Below are positions 1 through 9,881 of a stretch of 64,000 bases of DNA, one piece after another (the first letter of the stretch is position 1; the number at the start of each line of letters is the position of its first letter). Both the position numbers and the translations under genes were made by a program. A model generated the notes under the pieces. It searched no databases. It saw only the letters and a program-made list of their open reading frames with translations, and was not told where the DNA came from. The stretch covers positions 1 through 64,000 of the IMG/VR virus record IMGVR_UViG_3300032668_000011, one strand, 5' to 3'. The DNA is from a virus.

Positions 1-22
1 AAAACAAGCGTGAGGATCAGCC

Positions 23-418
23 ATGGCAGACGAGACAGAAAGCAAACCCGTAGACATCATTGAGATCTCTGAGTTCAACGTCGAGAAGAAGATCCAGGAC
101 TTCGGTGAACTTTTGCAGTCCATCGAGTCAATGGACGACAAGAAACGCGCATTGTGGCGTGAAATCTATGAGAATGCACTCGTAGACAGGCAGAACGCCT
201 ACGCCATGTTCACGCGTCTTGCTAGGATCGCAAAGGAGATCTCTACTGAACATGCCGTGCATGGCAGGACGATGGCGACGTTCCTAGAGCGGATGGGTAA
301 GGCGAACGATCAACTCATCAGGCTCGCAGAGCTCATCTCGAAAGCTCAGACAGAGAGCGAAGAGATCGACACAGACGACATGTTCGAGAGGATCAAGAAA
401 AACGAGAAGGGGCGCTGA
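23..418 (+). CDS. Small coiled-coil protein upstream of tail spike
   Basis: A 131-residue acidic, mostly helical protein with no motif I recognise. Residues 20-110 are rich in Lys, Glu, Leu and Ala in a heptad-like pattern, so a coiled coil is likely. It is the first gene of the visible baseplate operon, 36 bases before the spike gene, and the ATG follows a GAGGA-type ribosome site. Position suggests a tail-assembly or chaperone role, but this is inference only. Confidence 0.7.
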   Translation: MADETESKPVDIIEISEFNVEKKIQDFGELLQSIESMDDKKRALWREIYENALVDRQNAYAMFTRLARIAKEISTEHAVHGRTMATFLERMGKANDQLIRLAELISKAQTESEEIDTDDMFERIKKNEKGR

Positions 419-454
419 ACATACGTCCTTGGTACGTAAGATCGAGGAACGTCA

Positions 455-2242
455 ATGTCTAAGTATGACGATCAGGACACGAGAGGCCTAGTTGAGGGTC
501 GTGGTCATCAGGTAGCAACTGCCCGGGCTGCATATCGTAAACAAGATTCTTCACGCCCAACGTTCGTCAAAATCATAATTTTAGACGTCATTAGCGATCC
601 ATCTGCGATCGATGATGTGAAGATGCAATTCTACAAAGGAAGCTTGGGTGTTGGCAATGCTCAACTTGCACGCAATGCACCCAGAAATAGCATCATAGGT
701 CGTCGTGTAATGGGTGTCGACTCAGGTGCAAGTGAAGCTGCGATGATTTTTTATCCATTCTTCCCTTCTCACATATCGCTTCCTGCTAAACCCGGAGAAC
801 ATGTTTGGGCAATCTTCGAGAATCCTGACGCTCCTAGCAACATAGGATATTGGATCTGCAAGGTCCCTCAGCCCAGCTTCGTTGATGATGTCAACTATAC
901 ACACGCTGACAGGCAAGCAGATCAATCATTCACGCCAGGAATTGCTGCGACTGCAGAAGGCAGTAGCGCGCCAATTTACGAATTTCGAAATGGCGGCGTT
1001 GATTCGTTGAATGGTGAAAGGTACACCGTCGTTGAAACGGTCAGCATGCCGGGAGGTGATGATGTGTACACTAACATTCTCACTAAATCAGACTCATCAC
1101 AGATTACGTGGTATGAACCTGTCCCTCGATACAGAAAACGTCCCGCTGACGTTGCGTTTGAAGGCAGCAATAATACGTTGATCGTCCTTGGCAACGATCG
1201 CACTGGCCCAATTGCAACATATACGACAGACCCAACACATGGTCAAGTGCCTGAAGCAGTTGATGCGGATGCATTCACAGACGGTGCTGGATCAATTGAT
1301 ATCGTTGTAGGCCGAGGACAAACGCCCGCGACAGGTGGTACATCTGTTGACAACAAGGTCATCGGTAAAGAAATTGCTAAGGACACACCAAGCCTTGCTG
1401 CACAGGAAGGCGATCCGGATCTGATCCACGATCGTAGCCGTGTTCTTGTTGCGATGCAAACGAATGCAGACGTAAATTTTGGCATCGATTCATTCTTGAC
1501 TGACGGTTTGCTTGTCGGCACGATGAGCGATAAGTCTGCCGCAAAGTCAGGTGCCATTGTCGCTAAGTCAGACCGCGTTCGCATCATAGGACGCTCTGAC
1601 ATTGCCCTCATGACGACTAGTCAAGGAAAGACTGACAGCAACAATCTTCCCATTGATAGCACGAGCAATGATGATTGGGCAACCATTGGGATCAAGTCGA
1701 CAGGTGACGTCTACATCCAACCCATCGCAAAGGGCTCAGTAGACATTGAGACTCCCAAGTGCAACATCACTGTCAACCCTGAAGACCTTGACATCTCAAC
1801 GACTGTCTGCGACCTCAAGATGAATCAGACTGACATCAAAGTAACTGTCGGTGCAACGTCTATAGATGCGAACGCACAAGGTATCACGTCTACAATTGGT
1901 GCAACAACATCAATTGCAGAGACGGCGTCTGGAGTGACTGTGACTACGCCTCAGGTGACGTTGACAGCACCCGCAGTCACTGCATCAGGAACGCTAGCCG
2001 TAGCAGGAGCAGTGACCGTTGCTTCAATCTCTTTGTCTGGAGGCACAATGGTCGCAGGCAGTGCTGCGGGTGCAGTTGAAACCATCATCACAGCATTGAA
2101 TACGTTAGGACAAACATTGTCTAACTTGAAGCCAACTGGAACGCCTGCTGATGGGAGCGCAGCAATGACAGCGCTCGCAGCTGCAGGAACTGCGCTTTCT
2201 GGAGTGATCGCATCACTGACGCCTATGACAAAGTCTACTTAA
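455..2242 (+). CDS. Baseplate hub/spike protein, gp5- or VgrG-like
   Basis: A 595-residue protein. The N-terminal part (about residues 40-160) resembles the OB-fold of phage spike proteins: a beta-rich stretch with a Pro/Gly turn and the run PGEHVWAIFENP. The C-terminal 150 residues are short repeats rich in Thr, Val, Ala and Gly, as expected for a beta-helical spike. I see no lysozyme domain like that inside T4 gp5. The ATG follows GAGGAAC. The gp25-like gene starts 3 bases after the stop, and the order spike, gp25, gp6 is the usual myovirus baseplate order. Likely role: membrane-puncturing tip of the tail. Confidence 0.75.
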   Translation: MSKYDDQDTRGLVEGRGHQVATARAAYRKQDSSRPTFVKIIILDVISDPSAIDDVKMQFYKGSLGVGNAQLARNAPRNSIIGRRVMGVDSGASEAAMIFYPFFPSHISLPAKPGEHVWAIFENPDAPSNIGYWICKVPQPSFVDDVNYTHADRQADQSFTPGIAATAEGSSAPIYEFRNGGVDSLNGERYTVVETVSMPGGDDVYTNILTKSDSSQITWYEPVPRYRKRPADVAFEGSNNTLIVLGNDRTGPIATYTTDPTHGQVPEAVDADAFTDGAGSIDIVVGRGQTPATGGTSVDNKVIGKEIAKDTPSLAAQEGDPDLIHDRSRVLVAMQTNADVNFGIDSFLTDGLLVGTMSDKSAAKSGAIVAKSDRVRIIGRSDIALMTTSQGKTDSNNLPIDSTSNDDWATIGIKSTGDVYIQPIAKGSVDIETPKCNITVNPEDLDISTTVCDLKMNQTDIKVTVGATSIDANAQGITSTIGATTSIAETASGVTVTTPQVTLTAPAVTASGTLAVAGAVTVASISLSGGTMVAGSAAGAVETIITALNTLGQTLSNLKPTGTPADGSAAMTALAAAGTALSGVIASLTPMTKST

Positions 2243-2245
2243 CGC

Positions 2246-2716
2246 ATGGGAACATATTCATTCAAATCATCCGGAACGACGAAGGCTGACGCTACCACGC
2301 AAGCTGCTGCGATTGCTCCCACGTCATTGCCAATTGGTATCTTGACGCCTTTATCATTGGGTGTGGATGATCTTCTCACAACGACAAAAAGTGTTGCTAG
2401 CGCAATGGCAGACAACCTTCGTAATCTCATCATGACGAACTGGGGAGAGCGACTGGGTCTGTACAACTTCGGTGCCAATCTGAGGCCATTGACGACAAAT
2501 CTAGTATCACAAGACGACTTTGATTCAGCTGCAATCTCATCAATTAAATCAGCCGTTCAGACGTGGATGCCGTATATCGACCTGCAGAATTTTACGTCAT
2601 CGATCAACAGGACACAAAATCAGAACACAGCCGTCATCGTTCTGACGATCACGTACAACATTCCGAACCTGAACGTCTCGAATCAACAGTTACAAGTTAC
2701 GATGTACGCTATCTGA
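2246..2716 (+). CDS. Baseplate wedge protein, gp25/GPW family
   Basis: A 156-residue protein with the family features: a central segment TNWGERLGLYNFGANL after a helix, then a run of helices and a final beta hairpin. The length fits T4 gp25 and gpW-type wedge proteins (about 130-160 residues). It forms part of the inner baseplate wedge that contacts the sheath initiator. It lies between the spike and the gp6-like gene, the conserved position for this family. Confidence 0.85.
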   Translation: MGTYSFKSSGTTKADATTQAAAIAPTSLPIGILTPLSLGVDDLLTTTKSVASAMADNLRNLIMTNWGERLGLYNFGANLRPLTTNLVSQDDFDSAAISSIKSAVQTWMPYIDLQNFTSSINRTQNQNTAVIVLTITYNIPNLNVSNQQLQVTMYAI

Positions 2717-2741
2717 CGTGCATACCTAGACAAGGACGTAA

Positions 2742-4586
2742 ATGACACTTCAAAGAGACGATCTCAAAGTAGTACGACAGAGGAAGTACCTCGCGAAGGA
2801 CTTTGATGCGTTACGTGCGAACTTGCTAGAGTACGCTCGACAGTACTATCCAGATCGTCTTCAAGACTTTTCTGAATCTTCATTGGGAGGTCTGTTCCTT
2901 GATTTTGCTGCGTACGTGGGCGACAACCTGTCGTTCTATCTGGATCACCAGTATGGCGAACTGAACCCAACGACTGCGATCGAGCAAGGAAACATTCAAC
3001 GTTTGTTAGACGCAAGCGGTGTTCCAATCACGGGTGCATCTCCTGCAATCGTTGCAGTTACGTGCTACATTGAGGTACCAGCTGCAAACATCAACAGTGT
3101 TGTTCAGCCTGATCCGACGGCATTGCCAGTCATCAGAGAAAATTCGACATTTGTGTCAAAAGGTGGAGTCATCTTCACACTCACTGAAGATATCGACTAC
3201 AACGCAACTTACTCAGATGGTACGCTTCAAGCATCTGTTACTATCGGTTCAAAAACGCCCGCCGGCCAAATCAAGACGTTCATACTTTCTGCGTCTGGCT
3301 TGTGTCTGTCAGGCAATGAGTATACTGACAACGTTTCCGTTGGTTCGACATTTACGCCGTACATGCAGATCACTCTACAGAATGCGAATGTTTCAACGAT
3401 CATTTCTGTCAATGATCAACTGGGAAACATCTACTATCAGGTAGACGCGTTAACGAACGACGTTGTTTATGCAAACGTCCTCAACACAGCTGCTGACAAT
3501 GATCTTGCACCGCAAGTAATCAAAGTGATCCCGGCACCTTACCGGTACATCATCTCAACCAACATTTCAAGTCGTAAAACAACACTCACGTTCGGCGCAG
3601 GAAATGCTCAGTCTCTTCAGGATGATATCATCCCTGATCCATCGAGCTTTGCAATTTCGCTTCCATTCACAAAGACATTCTCGCGAATTCCCATCAATCC
3701 GCAGCAACTGTTGCAGACGACAACGTTAGGTATCGCTGCTGCAAATACGACGTATAACATCACGTATCGAGCAGGAGGTGGCCTTAGTCATAACGTGAAT
3801 ATCAACAACATTCAAACTGCGAAGACGGTCAATATGTTCTTTCCTGGGAATCCATCTCCTGCAGTTGCTGGACGTATCAAGGCTAGTCTCGAAGTCAACA
3901 ATCTTATCGCTGCCTCTGGTGGAGAGGATCCTCCGACGCCTGCCGATCTAGTTCAATTGATCCCATCGATCACAAATTCGCAAGAAAGAATCGTTACACG
4001 CGAGGATCTCCTTGCACGTGTTTACACGATCCCATCAAATTTCGGTCGTGTCTTCCGTGCAGGAGTCAGGAACAACCCAAACAATCCTCTTGCGACGCAG
4101 TTGTACATCATCTCTCGCAATGCGTCCGGACAACTAATCATCTCACCAGACACATTGAAGACTAACCTCGTCAAGTATCTCAATCCATACAGGATGATCA
4201 GCGATGCAATTGATATTCTGGATGCTAGAATTGTTGACCTGACGTTCAGCTTCAGCGTCCTTATCGATCCATCGTTGAACAAAACGACAGTCATCAACAA
4301 TGCATTAGTACAGCTTCAGGCGTTTTTCGATGTCAAAAACTTTCACATTGATCAACCGATCGTGTTGTCAAATCTGACGAACATCCTCTTCAACGTACCT
4401 GGGATCATGTCGATCAACAACATTCAGTTCAACAACGTCTCAGGTGTTGTCAATAACAGGCAATACAGCAACGTGACATTCGATCCAACGTCAAACACGT
4501 CATCTGGGTTGATGTTCCCGCCTGCTGGGGGTATCTTTGAGGTCCGTTACCCGACGGTCGACATCACTGGACAATCATCGGTGTAA
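2742..4586 (+). CDS. Baseplate wedge protein, gp6/J-like
   Basis: A 614-residue protein whose N-terminus (YLAKDFDALRANLLEYAR, then a DFAAYVGDNLSFYLD stretch) is characteristic of T4 gp6 and baseplate J-like proteins. The length fits gp6 (about 660). In T4 this protein dimerises to form the iris ring of the baseplate. It follows the gp25-like gene by 25 bases, and the next gene starts one base after its TAA, so the baseplate genes are probably translated from one message. Confidence 0.88.
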   Translation: MTLQRDDLKVVRQRKYLAKDFDALRANLLEYARQYYPDRLQDFSESSLGGLFLDFAAYVGDNLSFYLDHQYGELNPTTAIEQGNIQRLLDASGVPITGASPAIVAVTCYIEVPAANINSVVQPDPTALPVIRENSTFVSKGGVIFTLTEDIDYNATYSDGTLQASVTIGSKTPAGQIKTFILSASGLCLSGNEYTDNVSVGSTFTPYMQITLQNANVSTIISVNDQLGNIYYQVDALTNDVVYANVLNTAADNDLAPQVIKVIPAPYRYIISTNISSRKTTLTFGAGNAQSLQDDIIPDPSSFAISLPFTKTFSRIPINPQQLLQTTTLGIAAANTTYNITYRAGGGLSHNVNINNIQTAKTVNMFFPGNPSPAVAGRIKASLEVNNLIAASGGEDPPTPADLVQLIPSITNSQERIVTREDLLARVYTIPSNFGRVFRAGVRNNPNNPLATQLYIISRNASGQLIISPDTLKTNLVKYLNPYRMISDAIDILDARIVDLTFSFSVLIDPSLNKTTVINNALVQLQAFFDVKNFHIDQPIVLSNLTNILFNVPGIMSINNIQFNNVSGVVNNRQYSNVTFDPTSNTSSGLMFPPAGGIFEVRYPTVDITGQSSV

Positions 4587-4587
4587 T

Positions 4588-6102
4588 ATGTACAAGGTTC
4601 TCAAGCCAATCAAGGACACATACATCACGAACAGGTACGTCAACAACGTACCACAGGTCACGGCGAACGTCGGCGCGGCGGGGTCGCTCGACCTGTTCAA
4701 ATTGTACGGCGTGACATCAACAGCGAGCGGGACGACGTCAGTTCCTAACACGGAACTCAGTAGACTTCTAGTACAATTTGATCTTGACCCGCTCCGGGAG
4801 CTCGTCGAGGCGGGGGCTGTCGATCCTGGCGATCCGAGCTTCTCATGTCACTTACGCATGTCTGATGTGTATGGTGGCCAACCAACACCCAGCAATTTCA
4901 CTGTGAATGTGTGTCCGATGTCAGCATCGTTCGATGAAGGCCTTGGTCGTGACGTTGTGTTTTACTCGGACAGTGACGTATGTAACTGGCTCACGGGATC
5001 TTCGACGTCAGGTGCGTGGTTAGTAGAAGGATGTGGATTCAGCGGTAGCGCAGGTCCGACGCCGTGTGACTACATCATCGATCCTTTATTCGAAGCGAGT
5101 CAGGCGTTCAAGACCGGTCTAGAGGACCTGTACGTCGACATTACGTCCATCGTGTCCGCCACGTTGGCTGGTGCCCTACCCGACGAGGGCCTGAGAATAT
5201 CTTTCGACCCCTCGATGGAGGATAACCAGTACACATATTTCGTAAAAAGGTTCGCGAGCCGCTCGGCGTACAATGAGGACAAGAGACCGAACATACTCGT
5301 CAAGTTCGACGATTCGATCCAAGATGACACAAACGATGGCGTGTTCCTTGATTCGACGAGCTACCTCTTCCTCTACAACTACGTTAGATCCGGACTAACG
5401 AACCTGATGTCAGGCTCGAGCGCAATCACGGGCGCTGACAGCATCATCTTGCAACTCACGACACCCGTGTCTGGCGGGATCTGGTCAGGGTACTTCACGG
5501 GTTCACAGCACACACGAGGGGTGTTCCCAGTGACTGGTATCTACTCATGCTCAGTTGACATCCTGTCGTCTGATCCTCTCTTGCAACCTCAGTGGCAAGC
5601 ATCGGGTTCCATTACGTTCACACCGATCTGGCAATCGCTTGACGGAACGTTACCATACCTCACAGGCAGCACATTCAAGGCATACCCTCCCCAACGCGGT
5701 GCACAGTCTCTTGCACCGCATCGATTTGTCGTGTCCGTGTATGGAGTGGCAGACGAGCTCGACGCTTGTGAAAAGACGACATTGAGGGTGAACATCTTCG
5801 ATTACAGCGCTCCGTATGTCACAACAGCGCTGAAACTTCCTGTTGATCTACCTGGGATAGTCGTCAGGGACGTACACTACCAGGTGCGTGACGTCATGTC
5901 AGATCAGGTTGTCGTACCGTTCGACACAAAGAACAACTCAACTAGGGTTTCGAGTGACAGCACCGGCATGTACTTCACCCTTGATGCGTCCAACCTCAAG
6001 TCAGGAAATTCGTACATCATTGATGTGATGGTCTTCACAGACAACAACAAGCAGCTGTACAAGTCTGCATCTCCAGCGTTCAGAATAGGTGGCGTGGCGT
6101 AG
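4588..6102 (+). CDS. Structural protein with DNRLRE-like start
   Basis: A 504-residue virion protein by context. The first 120 residues (DTYITNRYVN, then a Gly/Ala-rich stretch and LLVQFDLDPL) resemble DNRLRE-type beta domains found in surface proteins. The rest is beta-rich with no catalytic motif. I place the start at the ATG one base after the gp6-like stop, because upstream residues in this frame read through the gp6 gene. Position suggests a baseplate wedge or fibre-attachment role. Confidence 0.7.
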   Translation: MYKVLKPIKDTYITNRYVNNVPQVTANVGAAGSLDLFKLYGVTSTASGTTSVPNTELSRLLVQFDLDPLRELVEAGAVDPGDPSFSCHLRMSDVYGGQPTPSNFTVNVCPMSASFDEGLGRDVVFYSDSDVCNWLTGSSTSGAWLVEGCGFSGSAGPTPCDYIIDPLFEASQAFKTGLEDLYVDITSIVSATLAGALPDEGLRISFDPSMEDNQYTYFVKRFASRSAYNEDKRPNILVKFDDSIQDDTNDGVFLDSTSYLFLYNYVRSGLTNLMSGSSAITGADSIILQLTTPVSGGIWSGYFTGSQHTRGVFPVTGIYSCSVDILSSDPLLQPQWQASGSITFTPIWQSLDGTLPYLTGSTFKAYPPQRGAQSLAPHRFVVSVYGVADELDACEKTTLRVNIFDYSAPYVTTALKLPVDLPGIVVRDVHYQVRDVMSDQVVVPFDTKNNSTRVSSDSTGMYFTLDASNLKSGNSYIIDVMVFTDNNKQLYKSASPAFRIGGVA

Positions 6103-6133
6103 AGTTTGATACGTAGTCTCTAGTACTCCGTCC

Positions 6134-9100
6134 ATGTCAACACGACCTCTCAATCCGTACATCCCCGCATACCCGCAGTCAGCAGTGACAGGTAGCAGGC
6201 CAGTCGCTGTCACCCTCGACGCGATGTCGGACACGAACATCCTGTCAACGTCGTCATTCGTGTACGATGTTCCTGGGACCGGTCTGAAATCAACACAGCA
6301 ACTCAACGTTGATTGGTCACAGTTTCAGAATCACACCTTCTTCATGTCTGCTGAGGCAAAGGTCAACCTCGCATTCGATGCAATCATCAATCAGTTTCCA
6401 TTTGATGGAACGCGGCAGGAAGTCGAGGTCTTTGAAGAGAAGCTCTCCGGATTTGAGAAGTGGGTCTTTGACAGCTTCCCATCATATGCGGGTGAACTTC
6501 TATTCTCCGGGACACAGGTGGGGGAAACATCACCTCAAGCCGGCACGTATATCAAGGTTGAGAACAAGGCGGGTGCACTGTACCCTGCGCTGTCGAAGCA
6601 GAACACGGGCGTTCCTATACTGAACCCAACCGGTTCACAGTCGTACACGATCGAGATGCAGTTGTACCTGCCACCAATCAAGAATGATGTCCAAACGATC
6701 TGCCAGATGCTATCGACGTCTGCAGGAACGCTTGGTTCAACGCAGGGATGGACGCTGTACATGACGCAATCATTGTCAACGTCTTCTGTTGATGCTACGT
6801 TTGCGATGGTGTCAGGCAGCAGTTTCATGACTGTTCCTCTCACGTTGAACAAGGGAATGTTCAATCATGTCGCTGTCGAACTCAATCGCACGCAAGGTCT
6901 ACCGTGGCTCGAGTCTTTCCTGTTGTCAGTTCCGTATGCTGAGTCCCAGACACAGGTCGAACTTGGTGATATGGCAATCGATGATGCACCGTTGCTTATC
7001 GGAAGCGGCACTGCGATACAGATCGGTCAATTTCCTTCGGGCCTTATCACACCCATGCAGACGTTGTCCGGCACGATCGACGAATTTCGCATCTTCAACT
7101 CGCCTCGTACGCCTCAACAACTCGCTGCGTATGCTGGCAAGGCACTGTACTCAACGAACGACCTGCTTCTCTACTATCGTTTCAATGAACCGCCGCCTCC
7201 CATCGCAACGTTTCTAAACGATAGCGTCAATAGCATCGTCCTTGACTCAAGTGGAAATTCACTTCATGCGATGATCAGCGGCTTCTTCAACATGGGAACG
7301 AGCAGCAGCATCGGAATCGGACAAACGCCCGGTTCAGGTGCAGATCAAACTGCGTGTGTTTTCAGCTCGAGCGTCATCGGAACAAACGTCGTTGGCAGGA
7401 ACACGTACTACACCAGCAGCATCCAATACACCGTGGGTCCCGAATTGCGCCTCGATGTGACGCAAGATCCACTCAGTCCAGTCGTCTATGAACGTCCTGA
7501 TAGCCTACACGTGCTGTTCCCAGCATACCCTCCCACGATGCTATTCAACCAGCAACTTCTGACGAGCGCTAGCGCTTACGATCAGGAGAATCCAAACCTG
7601 ATCACGCGCCTCGTGCCACAACACTACTTCCTCGAAGGCGGCTTCCAGGACGGCTTCATCGACCCACCTGAAGGCAACGCAGGTCAACCTTACGGTGGTG
7701 ATGGCATCCCTGGTCAAGGCCAGATGGGTAACGTGCAGATCCTCGTTTCGTTGCTCTTCATCTGGGCACGTTTCTTTGATGACCTCAAATTGTATGTCGA
7801 TTCATTCAGCACGCTGAGCACTGTTGATTATAACACGAACGAGACGATCCCTGACGTATTCCTGCTCGACATGGTGGACAAGATGGGATTCCACCTTCCT
7901 CCGTTGTTCAATGATTCGACAATCGATCAGTACATCCGAGGAGAGAACGTCGACCTGCACAATTACACGACATCAGTGAATTCACTTCAGCAGGTGCAGA
8001 ATCAGCTTCTACGTCGCGTCCTTACCACGTTGCCTCACGTTCTAAAGTCAAAAGGGACACAGTACAGCATTCAGGCATTCCTGCGCTCGATCGGCATCGA
8101 TCCTGGGAACAACATTCGCATCAGGGAATACGGCGGTCCGACGTCAAAGCAGCTGTCATTCACACGAGAGAGCAAGTTCGAGCCAGGAACGATGGTACAG
8201 TTCAACTCAACTGCGAGCATCGTGACATCTCCTCCTCTCGTTGCATCTCGTGTGGAGCCTGGGTACCCAACTCCTGCTGGAACGTTCGTCAAGAATGTTT
8301 TGGGTCAGAACATCGGCACCACAAACGCAAATGACAACCTTCTCACATCCGGATCCTGGACGTGGGAGGGCATCGTGAAGTGGACACCTGCAGCCATTCC
8401 ATTGATGACGTCTGCGACTCAGTCAATTGCACGGTTGTGCACCACAGGCTCGAATTCACCTGGCAGCGAAAATGTCATCGTCAACCTGCTCGCGATCTCG
8501 TCATCGATGCAACCTAGGTTGTTGCTGTTCGCACGCCCGGGCGATGGTCCGAATTCGCCGACGTTGAGTCTGGAACTTGACACGCCCGTCCCCGGGTACC
8601 TCAATTCCAACGACATGCCTCCTGGCATGTTCAACTTTGATCATTGGAATGTGAGTTTCGGTTGCCAACGCAACGACGATGGTCTCAATAGTATCGCGTC
8701 ATCGTCGTACTTCCTACGCCTCGCGTACCAGAACGCCGGCAAGGTCGAGTACATGCAGACGACGTCATCGTTCTTCTATGAAGCGCCGTACGGTGAGAAC
8801 AACGTTCTTAGATCGTTGAATTCAACGTCAAATGTCTCAGGCACGTTCCTCGCATTTGGTCCGACACAATTCGTTGCCTCGGGGTCTAGTAGCCAGTATC
8901 TGGCCCTCAACAATATTTCTGCGGCCCCTGCTGCAGCACGAGCAACTGATTTCAACGGCTTGTTGAGCAACGTCCGCTTCTGGTCAAAGGCCTTGAGCAT
9001 GGCAGAGTGGCAGGAACACGTCAGGTACTACAAGTCAACTGGTGTAGAGAACCCATTGACGAACTGGAACTATGAGAACACTGCATCAGGTTCCTGGGAG

Positions 9101-9880
9101 AGATTGCGCATGAGCTCGATGATCCAACAGGACGTCAGGCAAGCGATCTCGACCGCCTCCCACGCCACGATCTTTGGACCTCCCGGCAACCCGATCGGTC
9201 CCGTAGGAAGCATCGTGTTCCCTGACTTCAGCGAGAACGGGTTTCACCTGACGGGAAGCCTATTCCCAATCAACCAAGATGTTGTCGTTGGTGAGACATT
9301 CGAGCTTAGCCATCTCAGCCCGTACTTTGACGAAGCGACGTGCGATGAAAAGATCAGGGTGCGCTCGTACCAGGATTACTCTCTTGTTCAGCAGACACCC
9401 TGGGCACAGCTAGCGCCGTTGCACGAGATCGATCCTAGTGAAACGCCGACTGATGACGTGCGATTGAGCGTTGAGTTCTCGCTGATCGATGCGTTGAATA
9501 GGGACATCGTCACCATGTTCGCAACGTTCGACTCGATCGATAATGCGATCGGTGATCCAGAATTAATGTTTTCTCCTGATTATCCCGACATTGCACGAAT
9601 GCGCGATATCTACTTCAATCGAATCAAGGCAAAGCTGAACTTTCAGGCATTCTACGAGTTCTTCCTGTGGTTCGACAAGTCGATCGGTACCTTCATCAAG
9701 CAGCTGATCCCGCGCAAGACGAGCTTCAAGGATGTCAATTTCATGGTTGAATCTCACATGCTCGAGCGCGCAAAGCAGGAGTACCTGACGTACAACAGTT
9801 ACCTCGGTGACTCCAATCGGACAAACCTCACCTCTGTCATCCTCCTGCAGCAGATCGACGGATCTGTGACAAAGTACTGA
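6134..9880 (+). CDS. Large baseplate/tail protein with LamG-like domains
   Basis: A 1248-residue protein with two concanavalin/LamG-like regions: residues about 170-350, ending in GTIDEFRIFNSPRTP, and about 720-960. Between them, LKSKGTQYSIQAFLRSIGI followed by an IREYGG stretch is a pattern I know from phage baseplate proteins that join wedge to fibres. The LamG regions could bind host glycans. It lies between the DNRLRE-like protein and another structural gene, with only one base before the next ATG. Confidence 0.7.
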   Translation: MSTRPLNPYIPAYPQSAVTGSRPVAVTLDAMSDTNILSTSSFVYDVPGTGLKSTQQLNVDWSQFQNHTFFMSAEAKVNLAFDAIINQFPFDGTRQEVEVFEEKLSGFEKWVFDSFPSYAGELLFSGTQVGETSPQAGTYIKVENKAGALYPALSKQNTGVPILNPTGSQSYTIEMQLYLPPIKNDVQTICQMLSTSAGTLGSTQGWTLYMTQSLSTSSVDATFAMVSGSSFMTVPLTLNKGMFNHVAVELNRTQGLPWLESFLLSVPYAESQTQVELGDMAIDDAPLLIGSGTAIQIGQFPSGLITPMQTLSGTIDEFRIFNSPRTPQQLAAYAGKALYSTNDLLLYYRFNEPPPPIATFLNDSVNSIVLDSSGNSLHAMISGFFNMGTSSSIGIGQTPGSGADQTACVFSSSVIGTNVVGRNTYYTSSIQYTVGPELRLDVTQDPLSPVVYERPDSLHVLFPAYPPTMLFNQQLLTSASAYDQENPNLITRLVPQHYFLEGGFQDGFIDPPEGNAGQPYGGDGIPGQGQMGNVQILVSLLFIWARFFDDLKLYVDSFSTLSTVDYNTNETIPDVFLLDMVDKMGFHLPPLFNDSTIDQYIRGENVDLHNYTTSVNSLQQVQNQLLRRVLTTLPHVLKSKGTQYSIQAFLRSIGIDPGNNIRIREYGGPTSKQLSFTRESKFEPGTMVQFNSTASIVTSPPLVASRVEPGYPTPAGTFVKNVLGQNIGTTNANDNLLTSGSWTWEGIVKWTPAAIPLMTSATQSIARLCTTGSNSPGSENVIVNLLAISSSMQPRLLLFARPGDGPNSPTLSLELDTPVPGYLNSNDMPPGMFNFDHWNVSFGCQRNDDGLNSIASSSYFLRLAYQNAGKVEYMQTTSSFFYEAPYGENNVLRSLNSTSNVSGTFLAFGPTQFVASGSSSQYLALNNISAAPAAARATDFNGLLSNVRFWSKALSMAEWQEHVRYYKSTGVENPLTNWNYENTASGSWERLRMSSMIQQDVRQAISTASHATIFGPPGNPIGPVGSIVFPDFSENGFHLTGSLFPINQDVVVGETFELSHLSPYFDEATCDEKIRVRSYQDYSLVQQTPWAQLAPLHEIDPSETPTDDVRLSVEFSLIDALNRDIVTMFATFDSIDNAIGDPELMFSPDYPDIARMRDIYFNRIKAKLNFQAFYEFFLWFDKSIGTFIKQLIPRKTSFKDVNFMVESHMLERAKQEYLTYNSYLGDSNRTNLTSVILLQQIDGSVTKY

Positions 9881-9881
9881 C